Assembly: GCA_973895155.1 (NCBI GenBank)
Contig: OZ316892.1
Location: 23,002,001-23,066,000, forward strand
Reading direction: 5' to 3'
DNA length: 64,000 bases
Source of the DNA: Marsupella aquatica
Taxonomy: Eukaryota > Marchantiophyta
A program made the position numbers and the translations under genes. A model generated the notes under the pieces. The model did not search any database, had not been told where the DNA came from, and worked only from the letters and a program-made list of their open reading frames with translations. Every line of letters begins with the position of its first letter. Position 1 is the stretch's first letter. This document shows positions 13,201-28,200 of this stretch, in pieces.

Positions 13201-16200
13201 TTCAGGCAAATGTCAATCGATACGTCCCCTGATCGAAATTGGCTTATTTTCGATGGACCGGTTGATGCCATCTGGATTGAAAACATGAACACCGTGAGTT
13301 CTTTCTTCTCTCAATGCCCTGTGCTCATTCTCAGAAGAAGACCTTAAACTGCTACAGTAGCTGATTTACGAGACAGAGGCATGCTTCGACATGCTCAGGA
13401 CTTTTCATTAGTGATAGCCAGTGAATTGCCGTCCTAAGCTTACTTCAGCTGAACTTGAAACGATCTCTATGCTCTCTCAGGCTGCAGTAGTTCGTTGACG
13501 GTAACTCACCAGATTCCACAAACTTGAATCGAATACCTATGGCTGTCATCAATACAGGTGTTGGATGACAACAAAAAGCTATGCCTGATGAGTGGGGAGA
13601 TCATTCAAATGACAGCCCAAATGAACTTAATATTTGAAGTTCAGGATCTTGCTGCTGCCTCTCCTGCGACTGTTTCACGGTGCGGCATGGTTTACGTTGA
13701 GCCGTCAGCCATGGGCTGGAGACATCTTATGAAGTCGTGGCTCATAGCTCTTCCAGAACCCATGCAAGGAAGGTATCGGGATCAAATTGCTAAATTATTC
13801 GAATGGCTGTTGCCTCCATGCTTAAGATGCGTGACAAAGAACTGCAAGCAAGTCATGCCTATGCAGGTACTGCAACCAAACCTTAATTCTGTGAGCTCAG
13901 AACTAGAAAAGCTATAGCCCATCTCTATCGTAAACAATCAGAGAAAAAAAAGTCCGAAATGAGGGTCTGGCGGGAATTTAGAAAATCGTAATTGGACGCA
14001 GGAAACAGCGCTGCGAACACTCTTGTGATATCAGTCAATGAATTGAATTAATGACCACATCCTTAGTCCTGGACATATCTACCCGCAGACGTCTAATGTC
14101 CCTTGCTTTTACCTTACAGGAGCAAAACATGCTACAAAGCTGCCTTAGGCTTATTGGCTGTCTCATGGCCCCTGAGCTCCATGACAGTAAGTGGATGTCC
14201 CGAATTATACCGCTCATATATGCTTCGTTATTCCAGCTTCTTGAACCTTCCTTGAACCAAATATGTACCCTACAGATTTCCATCGGTACATAGTCACCCA
14301 GATGCGCCCCATTGGCAAAGCTCTTCACCGCTGTGCGACATGATACGAACTCGAAACATGGATGTTGTGTTCAAAAGCTTTCCTCTTTAATCTGCCTTCT
14401 CGATAACTTCACAAAAGCATTCTAAAGTAATTTGTTTTGTTCAGCACTGGCATTGGTGATACTTCACATTATTCCATAGCTCGGAAGCTTCAATTAACGA
14501 AGTGTTGGATCGTTTCACTATGCGCAGAGTATGCCGTTGAGAGAATGGACGGCAATCTTATCGCCACGTGGATCGATTGCATCACCCTCTTTTCGATAGT
14601 TTGGTCAATTGGAGCGTGTATGGATTCGGAACAACGTGCCAAGTTTGACTTCCTCATGAAAAAGCTTCTTGTGCGCGCGCATCTTGCTCTCTGTTTCGCA
14701 TCTTGCTCTCTGTTTTTCTTTGATTATTGGACTACACAGATCCCGTCTTCTGTTCCATGTCGTGAAATGCTAAGCTCTAAACTTAAGATAAGACAGCTAA
14801 CATGACAAATAACTTCAAGTTTTCTTATTTACTATATGGATCCAAATTTTAATATTTGTAATATGTTGTAATGCGCGATAGAACTGCACAGTGTTGAAGT
14901 CAAACTATCTACGATATAACGAAACCAAGCTGATTTCATCTTCATGTTGTGTAGAACAGGCCAATCAGCCACCAGAAGAATACAAGCCCTTCATCTTAAC
15001 TGCAGCTCGAAAGGTTGCTATAAACTTTCCAGATGGGAAATCTGTGTATGATGCTGTCTTCAGGAAAGACAGAGGAAAGTGGGGTCTGTGGTCAGACTTT
15101 GTGGACGACCAAGGTCCAGCACTTGAAGCAGACTTCGTCAAAATCATTGTTTCGACATCAGATACTGCCAAGTTTAATTTCCTATTTGAAACTCTCATTA
15201 CGTCGAACATGCCTCTCTTACTCGCGGGTCCAACAGGCACGGGAAAGTCCGTGTACGTCAAGCAGTACTTAATGAAACTTGATCCGGCTAAGTAAGTACG
15301 TGCAAGTGCAACTCAGAAAACTCAAATCCATATTTTGCTCGAGTAGAGTATTTCAGTACCCCATACTTAGATCCTTATGAGATGACGCTGAAAAGAGTAC
15401 CCATGACCTGTAAGTTTGTCACTACTAAATCTAATAATTCATACTGCTAATTGCCTTTTCTGCAGGTGGCAGTCAATGTTCTTCAACTTTTCAGCTCAGA
15501 CAAGTGCGAATCAGACACAAGACATCATAGACGGGAAACTCATTAAGAGAAGACCAGGAGTTTTCGGGCCACAGAAAGGCAAGCAGTGCGTCATTTTTGT
15601 TGACGACCTTAGTATGCCTGCTCTGGAGAGGTATGGTGCCCAGCCGCCAATTGAACTGCTTCGTCAGTGGATGGATCATCATGGATGGTATGTGGTTTCC
15701 CTCTTTTTCGCGTCACTGTCACCCTGAAGGAAATAACCGAACTGAATTTCTCTACAGGCTTCTGTCTTCAGAAAATCTATCCTGACTTCTAATCTATAGT
15801 AAATGCTTTTGAGCCATGACAATCAATCCCTGATGCCCAACAGTTAGGAGGAGCCATTACCTTGCCTAAAACACAGTGTTTAGCAGCAAGCCTGATCAAA
15901 TTAAGCTTTCAGTCGAGATGATGCCCTTGATTCATGAGATGAATAATGTGCATAGATGCTCTAACCTTTTCACCCATATCATAGAACGTAATGTCACAGC
16001 CATTCGCTTCACACAAGCTGAAAGCGTGCGACTGGCAGAAAGAAGTGCAAAAACAGAGTACTTTCGCTATTGAACCCTTAATAATCCATTGCAGGTACGA
16101 TCGGACAGATTTGAGTTTCCGCAATATTGAAGACGTTCAATTTGTGTCGGCTATGGGTCCTCCAGGAGGCGGGAAAAATCCCGTAACTAACCGCTACCTT

Positions 16201-19200
16201 CGACACTTCAATGTCGTGGTGGCCACTAGCTTCTCCGATCTGACTATGCAAAGGTGAGGTGGTACACATGAAAATGAAAGAATAATTGTTCAAGTTTCAG
16301 GATCCGCAATAGGAGCACAAGACAGAAAGTAAAAGCTGGAAAGAACACCTTCCAGGCTCTAGGAACTACTCCCATATTCTAATGAACACCCTTAAAACCT
16401 TCTTCATTCTGCAGACACAGATTTTCTTCTCAAGTGGAACTTGTTCTCTACAGGATATTTACGACTTTGGTCGACTTTTGGATGAAACGATCAAGATATT
16501 CTGCAGCAATACTGAAACTAAAAGCTCCATTGGTGAACGCAACTATTGAAATATATCAGCTTGTCCAGAAAGAACTTCTTCCAACACCAGAAAAATCTCA
16601 TTATACCTACAATCTGCGCGATCTTGGAAAGGTTAATTCCCTCTACTCAACAGACGATTCCAAAGAAAGGTGATGTGAATGCAGGTAGAAAGAAATTGTG
16701 ACTCTTTGGTTGATTTCAACCCCGGGTGCCGGCTGTGTTCGTTGGAAAAGAAACGGAAACCCTTCAAAATTTGAGACACAGTTATCTTGAATCAGAATAT
16801 TCACAGGAATAATAACTCGAGTTCTTCATGTTGTTTTGATGATTTCTATACAGGTGTTCCTGGGCTTGCAATTTGCACCACTTGAAATAGGGGACGACCA
16901 ATATAAGATCATTCGGTTGTGGGCGCATGAATGCCTTCGTGTGTTCTACGATCGTCTCATCAACGACCCAGATAGAATGTGGTTTTGTAACCAGTTGGCA
17001 GAAATGATAGAGAAGCACTTTAGGGAGAGGTTTGGAAAAATTTATGCGACTTTTACTCACTCAGAGGTCAAGAAGGGAGACATAAGTCCAGTTATCCTGA
17101 GCTATGTGATGGCTGGAGATTTCATGATTCCTGGTGCAGATCCTGCATTGGTAAATTCTCTACTGTATATGTTACAAATTCCCTGAACATGCTAGTCTTG
17201 TTCTCATTATTCACTATTGAAAAAGAACAAACTCTGAGCCTATCATGGTAGCAGAAGAAAGTTAGGTGCCGCAGTCACCCCCTTTTGCTCCAATTTTTAC
17301 AAGGTGATTTCACGCAGCCTTACTCATCAGCTACCTGTGGTTGCAGTACGATGAAGTAACTGACGAGGACCAACTTCTGAAAGTAATGCTAGGGTATCTG
17401 GAAGACTACAATGATCTCAATAGCACCCAGATGAACCTTGTACTATTCCAATTTGCCATCCAACACATTGCCAGGATCTGCCGAGTCATCAAGCAACCCG
17501 GGGGCAATGTGTTGTTGGTGGGTGTTGGAGGGAGTGGGAGGCAAAGTTTAGCGCGACTTGCAGCTTTTATAGAAGGTTTTGACGTTTATCAGGTACCTCC
17601 ACAGTTCCATTCGGTGGGTTTCTAGGCCGATCGAAGCCAGGCTTTTTCAGTACCTCTATCATGTTCACTACCTCTAAATTCAAACTACCTCAAATTTCGT
17701 CCTTAGCTGCAAATATCACGGTGAAACTTACTCTTATTTTCATTTTATATCTTCCGAGCCGTTCTCTAAGAAAGCGCATAGTTTCTAACTGGCGCATGAG
17801 TCGCAAGAATGCCATCTCCCGGTGCATCTGTTCTTATGGGAAGGTTGCTCTTCGCAGGTGGAACTCACGAAGAACTTTGGAATGCCTGAGTGGCGAGAAA
17901 GCCTTGGAATCATGCTCAGAAGGGCAGGGGAATTGGATAAGAAAGTCATGTTCTTGTTTCCTGATACACAAATCAGATTGGAGGGTTTTGTAGAAGACAT
18001 CAATTCTCTGTTAAACACGGGCGAGGTATTTCCTCTTTAACCTTCAGTTGTGACCAAAGCGTATTTGAATATGGTAAATTGAGAGAGATTGGAGTCTCTT
18101 GTAATCATAAAACTGTGCCAGGTCCCAAATCTCTACGATGCAGCAGACCTGGGAGCTATAATTGAGGGCATCCGCCCAAGGGCAAAACGAGCTAAAAGAG
18201 ACGGATCTCGAATGGACTTGCTGGCCTTCTTTGTTGATGAGTGCTGCAAGAACATGCGCGTAGCACTGGTCAGTCCTCACTGCCCTTGGTCGTTCCGCAG
18301 TGTTCATTCCTCGGATCCGCTTGTGATAGACAAGCAGAATTTTGCTTGTCCCCTTGATTGCTTTTCATACCGGATTTTCAAGAGATCTTTCTAATTAGCT
18401 AGAGGTTTCTGTAGGCTTTCAGCCCAATCGGAGATGCCTTCAGAGACAGGCTAAGAAAGTTCCCGTCGCTGGTCAACTGTTGTACTATTGATTGGTTCAG
18501 CGCGTGGCCAACTGAGGTACATACTTTAAAACTCCAAACTGGAGTGCCAAAGAGAAATTTAGTGTACACAGTCATACTCCCTTGTTTACTTCCAAGAATG
18601 GATTTGCAGCGGTCCAGATGAGGAGATACTTCTCCCTTCTTACTGCAATGAAACATAAAACTTCATTATTGCCGCCTGTATTGCGTGTGAACGTCTCTCC
18701 CAGGCATTGAGATCTGTTGCTGTAAGATTTTTGGCTACCGTCAATGCGGAGAGAAAAGTAATTAAGGAGATTGTCAACATCGCCGTCTACTTTCATACAT
18801 CTGTTCAGGTTTCACGAATGACCCTCCTTTTGCCGTACCTCATAAGGCTTTTATTCATTCCCTTCAAGACTCAATCTGCTGAAAGAAACCATTACGTAAC
18901 TCTACTTACAGATATTAAAGATCTCAGGCGATGGTTTCCGTGATTAATAGGAGGGCAATCTCGTTGCGCACCTCTAAGAAAAATCGGCAAATTCCATTCT
19001 TAGCCCATCAAAGAAAGCATTCCATGGTTTATAGTTTACCGATGAAGTTCAGTCTCCAACCCTTTACCCGTACCCGTGCAGGAGATTTGTGGACTCTACA
19101 TTTCATTCATTCATCCTTTGCCTGGATACGAGCCTGGATTTAATATCAATTAATCCTTTTCTTCCACGGTAGAATGCCAGAAGTTTAGAGGACCGATTCC

Positions 19201-22200
19201 TTGCAATGCACTTAAAATCACTGCAGGATAACGGGAAGGGACCAAGCAGTCATTTCTGACAATTTTTTATATTTGTAGTACGAAATTATTTCAATTTGAT
19301 AGAGACGGCGACATCCTCTAAAGTTTGGATGGAGGCACCCGTCCTCACGGCATCAGCTTGTTGAAGCCCAGCAACTGGAAGTAAGTGTCATTCATGAGTA
19401 ACGAAGTCTGAAGAGTTTATGTCCATTGTTTGCAACGCAGGAATTGGCGACGCAGTACTTCACCCAACTACGCCGGTATTGCTATGTAACCCCAACCAGC
19501 TTCCTGGAGCTCATAAATATGTACAAGACCCTTCTGGACCAGAAACAAGCCGAAGTTTCTGGCTTCAAGCGCAGGTCCACTTCCGTCGTCTAGATCTGTC
19601 TTCGTGTGTTGAGCTCATTTCAAACGAAGAAACCAGGGGACCAATCATTGAACAAGTTGTTCTTCCTGATTGAGAGAGATGTTGCTTCGCAATGTTTGAA
19701 CTTGAACAGCGTGTTACAGACTTGATTCATAGAACGCAGGCTATGGTTCAGAGAATCGAAACGCTGGCATTTTTGTTAGAAACTGTCTGCGAGTACAGAA
19801 TTTCTTGTCGTCAAGCTGAACTTTCTGGGTGCTGGCTTGCAGATATGAGACAGGTTTGATTAAACTGGAGAAGGCAGCAGAGGACGTTACCTTGATGGGG
19901 CAAGAGCTGGAGCTTCTGCAACCAAAGTTGGATGCTTCGACCCAAGAAGTCATGGATCTACTCAGGGTCAGCTTCGAATCGTTTATAAATCTGAATTATC
20001 TTTGCTTCGGTATTCCAACGCGATTTTTGCATGCTTAAGTTTTCGTCTATGTTAGCGCTCAGTGGAAACTTCTGCCTCTGCTGAAAAAGTCCGAATTAGA
20101 GCTCCGGTTGAAAGGTTTTCGAGACTTTCGGCTTAAGTCGACGACTTGAATGTTAAAAACTTTTGTTGTAGAATGAAAATTCTTGTTGCCCAAATATATG
20201 TCACCATAGACTTGGCTGCCAAGTGACTGTTCCCATTTCTCCTTTTAACTCAGGTGATTGACAAAGAAACACTAGAAGCTAATAAGGTAAGAACAGTGGT
20301 GTTAGCTGAGGAGGAAGCTGCAAATATCAAGGCAGAGGAAGCGAAAGCAATAAAGGACGACACGGAAGCTGAACTTGCAGTCGTCATGCCCATCTTGGAA
20401 ATAGCGTTAAAGGTAATTCCTTTCCATTTTCTCAACTGCAAGGCCTCTGCTAAATCGTATTGGTTAATCCAATAGTGACTCTAGATACAGTACTTGCCAT
20501 CGCGGACTAACAAACTATTTACTATGGCGTGCACTTCTTTGCATTCCTCCAGGCTCTTGATACGCTGACCAAAAATGACATCTCAGAGCTTAAGGGTATG
20601 AAGAGTCCTCCAAACCCCGTAAGGGTAGTCATGGAGGCTGTTTGTATAATGAAAAATATCAAGCCAACAAGGATGAAGGATCCCTCAGGTTCTGGCAAGG
20701 TACTCATCAATCTTTGAACTCTGTTGCCTGCATGTCTTTGCTGCCCCTCGCCCTTGATTGAGTCCCGTGGAATCAAAATTTCAATCAATTTGATCCCAAA
20801 AAATTGCTTCAGAAAAAAGTTTGGTCTTCAAGATCGTGTATGTGTAATTTATTCCTACCTTCATGAACATCCTGTACTGAATCACGCACGTTTCATTCCA
20901 TTCGTCTCAGATGATAGAGGATTACTGGGAGAGTAGCAAGAAAATGCTTGCAGACGCTGAGTTCCTCAAGAGCCTAAAGGAGTACGATAAAGACAACATT
21001 TCACCAGCAATCATTGCAAAAATTCGCCCGTAAGTCTTTCATTGTCCGACTCACTCGATACACTCTGCCCTCACGGGTTAGCAACTGGAACTGTCTGAGT
21101 TGCACATTTCACCCATTTTTCAGCAAAATTCCCTGAATATGAAATTCGTGGAGACTGGGATCTCAAGTTCGGGTCCCTTTCGGCAATCGTGGCCCTATTG
21201 ACTCCAAACTCCATGGCATTCATTCTTTCATCCTACCAAAACTTCCAAGACTCTTTCGTCTAGGCCGACACAAGAACACCCCAAACGTAGCTAGAGCCTT
21301 ATGTAACGCGTCACGAGAAATTTGTCAACTTACTGTAACAAGTTGATGTCTTGACAACCTAGAGGTTTGAGAGTTGACTTGTTTGCCACTGGACTGCTTC
21401 GCATGAACACTCCATGGATCTGCTTATGACAGCTATCTGGATAATCCAGACATGGATCCATTGAAGATACAGGCTGTCTCGAAAGCTGCATATGGTCTTT
21501 GTTGCTGGATTGGTGCAATGGAAAAATACGACAAAGCTTCCAAGATTGTAGCTCCCAAGATAGCAGCCCTCAAGGTTGCAGAAGCTGAATACAACGACGT
21601 CATGTCAAAGCTGAAAGAGAAGCAGGATGCACTCAAAGTGGTGAGTAGATAGTTGAATCTGCACTACCTCGACGGTTTTTCCTGGTTTTTGCTGTTAGCT
21701 ATAGATAAACCAAAAGCTCGGTTTAATTTACGTTTCCTGTTGATACTCTCGCAACAAGTGTGAGCTTGAGTTGTTCGATCATATAGGTGGAAGCACGTCT
21801 TTCGGAGCTAGATGCAACGCTTTTAGAAGCCCGTGAGAAAAAGAAAGCTGTCCAAGACGAGGCCGATCATTGCGCAATGAAGATAAGTCGTGCAAACCAG
21901 TTGATGGATGGTCTTGGAGGTGAGAAAAGTCGGTGGACATCTAGTGCTGAGGGGTTCGGCCGGACCTACATCAAATTGACAGGAGATGTCCTGCTTTCTG
22001 CCGGAATGATATCGTATTTAGGAGTCTTTACTCCCACTTTCAGAGAGATTGCCGTCAAGGTTAGCTCTGAATATTACCATGAATCGTTAACTCAAGTTGT
22101 GAGAACTTGTTAAATGTATACGGTTGTCTCACTGGCATTGCATGAAGCCAAAACAAAGGTGAATATCTCTATTTCATTAAAGTGAGATGGTGCCAAGGTG

Positions 22201-25200
22201 CCTAAACTTGGACAAATGACTGGTGTCCTCTGCTCAAACCATTACCTGATCGATGCTAACGTTAGACTAGCGCTATGTTTACAGAAATGGCTGCAGTTGT
22301 GCAAAGATAGCAAGGTCCCATGCTCGGATAGCTTCTCCTTAAGTGCAAATCTTGCTGATCCTGTGGAGGTTCGAGCATGGAACATTGCAGGTCTACCAAG
22401 GGATAGCAGTTCTGTTGACAACGGAGTCGTTGTTTCCAAGTGTCGCCGTTGGCCTTTGATGATTGATCCTCAGGTACGTATTCCAGCACGCTCACCACCC
22501 AGGGGCAGATGGATTATGTGGTCAGCTTCGTCAGTGTATAGTCTACTACTCAAAGTCCTAATACCCCTGTCTCAGTTCCATCCGTCCGGGCATGGGGGTT
22601 ACGCCAGTCGTTGTGCACTGAGTAGTCTACTACTTCATTTCCAGTCTGACTTAGCCACTTTTTACCCCGTCCGACTCGCTTATGTCTCAAAAGGTGTTCA
22701 GGTCAGCCTATTGGACGATAGAATCTGACGTAGCTTTCTACAGAACGTCTTTCGCTTTCTGGCTGCTAACTGCGGTTATAGTTACTCTGGCAAACTCCGC
22801 AAATGGCTCGATTGGGTCCCTTCGCACATCGAACTGATTTCCTTCATTTTCTCTTTAAAAGTCTCCGAAAAGAAACGTCGAGGCACGGTCAACGTCCAGA
22901 TCCTTCGCCCCTGTAGACTTTGACATAGCTGGAAACTTTCAATTTTTATCGTTGATAAAGATTCATGGTTTGTTCCTTCAGAATCGAGGAAATCAAGTTT
23001 CCCTCTCTCCAGAAGCTTATTTGGTCGGAAATGAACATTATGCAGGGTCAAGCCAACAAATGGGTGAAAAACATGGAAGGCAAGGCCCTTGTGATTTGCA
23101 AACTTGCTGACACGGACTTTTTGCGCAAATTGGAGAACGCCATCCAGGTTTCTACTGTTCCACTTCATTCACTTCCCCTTTCAAATCAGCGACAATCTCC
23201 AGGGAATTGTCTCTAATGAAAGTTGCAAAGGAAATGATATCATGTTTCAGCCTCTTTCTCATTATGCTTTATCTGCTTTGACAGTTCGGAAAGCCAGTAC
23301 TTCTGGAGAACATAGGTACAGAGCTTGACGCAGTCCTTGAGCCAGTTCTGTTGCGTTCAACCTTCAAGCAAAGTGGCAGCATATGCATTAAGCTGGGAGA
23401 CAATGTCCTGGAGTATCATAACAAGTTTCGCCTGTACATAACCACAAAGTTGCGCAACCCTCACTACAGCCCAGAGATTTCAGCCAAGGTAACTGAACTC
23501 CACTAGTCACCTTTCATAGTCCTTCAGGCAAGACTTGAGTATGCACGAATAGGTTAGTCTCCTCAATTGCGGCATCTACACAAACTGCATGCTGATAACG
23601 CCTGTCTTTGTGAAGCCAGGTGACACTTCTGAATTTCATGATAACAACAGAAGGCCTAATTGACCAGCTGCTGGGCATAGCAGTCGCTAAGGAAAGGCCT
23701 GAACTAGAAGAACAGAAAAATCAACTCATCATTCAGGGCGCCAAAAACAAGCAGCAGCTGAAGGAAATAGAAGATAAGACCTTAGAAGTCCTCTCACAAG
23801 AGGGCAACATCCTAGAGGACGAAACCGGTATACAGGTACCAACATGAGTCCTTACCTCCTCGTAAAGTGATCTGAAATCTATAACTGGCAGCAAATGCAG
23901 CCATAACAAATATACATAAATAGAAGGTACAATATTTCTCTTTTGAGGAATTTGGTACTCAAACACACTCTTCTCAGACTTTTGACTGGTTGCTTGCCAG
24001 TCAAAAGAATTTAATGAACAATCGTGCGAGATTTTTATTCATATAGATTATATATTTTCCGTAACCTTCAATTGTTAATTTCCAAATTGGGGCACCAGAT
24101 TTTGAATTCGTCCAAAACTCTCTCGGAGGAGATCACTGAAAAGCAAAGAGTAGCAGAGGTGACCGAGGCAGTCATTGATGAGACTCGAATGTCCTACATC
24201 ACTGTCGCCAGACTTGCAACGATTCTCTTTTTCTGTGTGTCTGGTCAGTACGGCTACCCTGTTAACCCCCTCGTGAAAAGGCTGTGGCAGCGCTTTGTGC
24301 ATTTGATAAAGATCGTTTATCCTTGCTAGAAGGCTTGGTGTATTGACGGATAAAGAGTACCTAATCGGTAAAGGTGCAGAAGTTAATGGACAAGAGCTGT
24401 TCCTCAGTGCAGATATGGCAAACATTGAGCCTATGTACCAGTATTCGTTGCCCTGGTTCGTGGAACTATTCATAGCCTCCATCTTGAACAGTGGGAAGAA
24501 TACTGATCATAGCGTACGTCTTCAAAACCTAAACGACCATTTCAAGTATTCTATATATTGCAATGTCAGCCGCTCACTCTTCGAGAAGGATAAGATACTC
24601 TTCGTACTTCTATTGAGTGTGAAAATCACTGGTGGCGACGGTAATATGGACCCTGAAGAGGTACCATCCCAGAACTTTTGTATCCAGCCTGATGTGGCGT
24701 ATAGAACACTTGCTGCTATAGAACTAGATACCGACATTTCTCTTCCCTTAATTATATATTTCCCTAGTTGCTTATCGTGAAATTAAAAAGCAACCCATCC
24801 GGATCCGTTCTAGCGCAGGTCTGTTACAGTCAAGTCAATTGAAATAGCAGTTACGCAGAGGAGGATTGACTTTGTGAACAGTAGAGTAAAAGTTGTAGAA
24901 GACTACCTGTTTTCAATCAACTCAACATTATCTCGTGTTGTTACTGTCCAACTCATTATGTACTCCAACGCCACCTGGTTCATGAATGTCAGTTACGGTT
25001 CTTTATGACGGGAGGAGTTGCACTGGAGAAGGAGCCTCCAAAACCAACAGAGCCCGATGGGAAATGGATAAATGAGAGGATTTGGGGAGAAATTTATCGA
25101 CTATCCAAGGTCATTAATTTCCCATCTCTCAACTCCTGTCGTTGAAAATCGTCCAGACATCCAATTTCACTTGCAAAATGATCAGTTTTCACTCTTCACC

Positions 25201-28200
25201 CTTCGCCAGGCGCTAGATTGTGTGCACGCATAACGAAATATTCACAGTTGAACTTATTAAATGGTTGACTTGGCGCTGGAATTGCAGCTCGAAAAATTCC
25301 CCGACTTCTATAAAACCGTATCAAACGACATTAAACATTGGCGATCGATCTTCGATAGTACAAAGCCCCAGGTACCAAAGTTCATATCTCTTTCATTCAG
25401 CTCATAGCAGGGTCCAACAGTGGCTTTGAGATGATTCGATCTTGCTCTATTATTGGCCTCGATGAAGTCTAACGTTTGAGAGAACGAAATGACCTTGTCA
25501 CTATTATGTTTGACGAGCTGTAAACTTTCTGGCGTAGGTCATCAGCAAAGCATGTTATGAAGGCTTGTGTTATGGGCTGACCACCTTGTTCTCCTTGTTT
25601 TGACGCAGGAGGAGCCTCTCCCAGATCCATGGGATAAGTCTCTGAACACGTTCCAAAAGCTGCTCATCTTGCGCTGCATAAGACCGGACAAGGCATGTAC
25701 AAAAGAAAAGTCTCCAGTGTCTCTTGAATTGCACTACAGATTCCAAATTGAAGGATTCAATCTGCCACTGAGTTTCCACATTATTCTCAAAACCTACTAT
25801 TCCAACTTACCGTTGGAACTCTCGTTGCTTACCTTGCACTGAACCTGCAGGTGATTCTAGGCGTGACAAACTACGTCGAGCAGACGCTGGGTACAAAGTT
25901 CATCGAACCTTTGCCTCTGAATCTAGAAGCGTGTTACAATGACTCATCCTCCACGACCCCTCTGGTCTTCGTTTTATCGCCTGGTTCCGACCCCATGTCC
26001 AGCCTTCTTAGGCTAGCTGGTGAGAAGAACGCAAAAATCCAAACAGTTTCCCTTGGTCAGGGGCAGGGTCCAGTAGCTACGGCTGTTATGCTGGAGGCTG
26101 CGAAAGACGGGTCATGGGTCGCTCTCCAGAACTGTCATCTGGCAGTCTCGTGGATGCCCACCTTCGAGAAGTTCTGGGAATCCAAGCTAACTTCCAAAGA
26201 CAAAGTAGCCGCAACATTCAGGCTCTGGTTGACGAGCTATCCTTCGGAACACTTTCCAGTTGCAGTTCTCCAGAATGCTGTGAAGATGACGAATGAGCCT
26301 CCAAGTGGGTTGAAGGCAAACATGACAGGAAGTTACCTCATGTACCCCATCTCCGATCCGGAATTCTTTGGTCATTGTACCAAAGGGAACGAGTGGAGAC
26401 GGATGCTCTACGGACTGTGTTTCTTCCATGCATATGTCCAGGCAAGTTCTTCAATACTAATTCTCACCCATTGATCAAATGAGCTCAACCATCACGCAAA
26501 ATAATACTAACTACGAAAACCAACGAAACAAGAGCACCTTTTTTGCCAGACACAGAGTTATCCACGTACAAGTACATCTGTCAATTGAAATGTATCGGAA
26601 TTCGGAATTTTCAGGAACGAAGAAAATTTGGGCCTTTGGGTTGGAACATCCCCTACGAGTTCAACGAATCGGACCTCAGAATCAGTGTCAGGCAGCTGAA
26701 GATGTTCATAGAGGAGTATCCTGAAGAGGTGCACTTCTTTTCCTAACTGTGAGGGATAAATTATTTCCGTCGAAAGAAAGAAAGAATGTATCCTCTTTTC
26801 CTAACTGTGAGGAATAATTGATTTCCGTCGAAAGAAAGAAAGAAAGAATGTATCCTGTGTAAGCTGGACATTATATGTCAAGTGCGAATGAAGAATGGAA
26901 TGTGAACGGGACATTTGTGATACCTCGATGAATGTATCCTGTGTAAGCTGGACATTATATGTCAAGTGCGAATGAAGAATGGAATGTGAACGGGACATTT
27001 GTGATACCTCGATGAGACGAGGGGTTATAGTTGAGCAGGCATGAGCATGCTCAATGTCAATAGAAAAGAAGGCTGAAGGTTATGAAAAACTAAATGGGAT
27101 GGATTTTAGATTTCGAGCTTTGAACTCGACGTGAATCGAACACGCAACCTTCTGATCTGGAGTCAGACGCGCTACCATTGCGCCACGAATCCCCTTCTGA
27201 TCGAAATGTGTCTACAAGTTACATACCTACATATTTCTTCTTAAGACACAGCGAGGTGTATGGTAGCGAGGTGCTTGGTTTAACCAATAAACCCTAAAGG
27301 TGACCTATTCCAATGGAGATTTACCTGAGACCAAGATCGGTTACTAGTTATTACTTATTTCTTATCTTTTCTTTTGTTTAGGAATGTAACTCTTAGAATT
27401 GGAAAATTATTTCTTGCATTGTTTCTTTTGTTTTCCCTTAACTAAACGACAAAATAGCGGGACACAAAATTTGGCAGCGCACTACAGTAGGCTCTTGGCC
27501 TCGAGTCTAGGCCCAAGAGCATTGGGAATCCACTTACTGGAGTCAAGCTAAACAGAATGGCTGAGGGCTAGACCTCAACTGGAAAACACTGTGAAACTGA
27601 TGGACGAGTGTATTTGGCCAAAAATCAAATCAAAACCAGAGTATTTGATGTGAGATGTAGGCCAACCATCACCAAACCACAAACAATACTCCCTAAAGTC
27701 GAATGCAGGCATGGCATCTAGCATGACAGGCTCTATCCTGAGACTTGCGTTGTAGTGACTGATAATTCGTTGTTCTTTGACATACAGATTCCTTTCAAGG
27801 CTCTAAACTACCTCACAGGAGAGTGCAACTATGGCGGTCGAGTAACCGATGATCATGATCGCAGGACTTTGAACACTATACTTGCAGAGTTTTATTGCCC
27901 CCGGGTGTTTGAGGATAACTATTCCTTCTCGGAGTCTGGAGACTATCGTACTCCACCTGATGGTAATAATTGAGATCAATCTAGTCCCCGAAATTGCCCG
28001 TGGAGTCGACAGTTTAGATTTCAATAGCGACTTGAGATTATGGACTCTTTGTAGTGCAAGAGAACCATTCTTGCAATAAACTCAATAGAATAGTATTTAA
28101 TTACAGTTCAAATCTTTGCTGCATTTCTTCTATAGAATGGTTATTCTCAGCATATGTAGATTCTACTGATAATTGACAAAATATGTCAATCTTGCTTTCC

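Noticed and set aside
24514-24660. Possible intron starting GTACGT within dynein exon 48
   Set aside because: Read-through keeps [20 protein letters not shown], a conserved dynein stretch, so the site is exonic.
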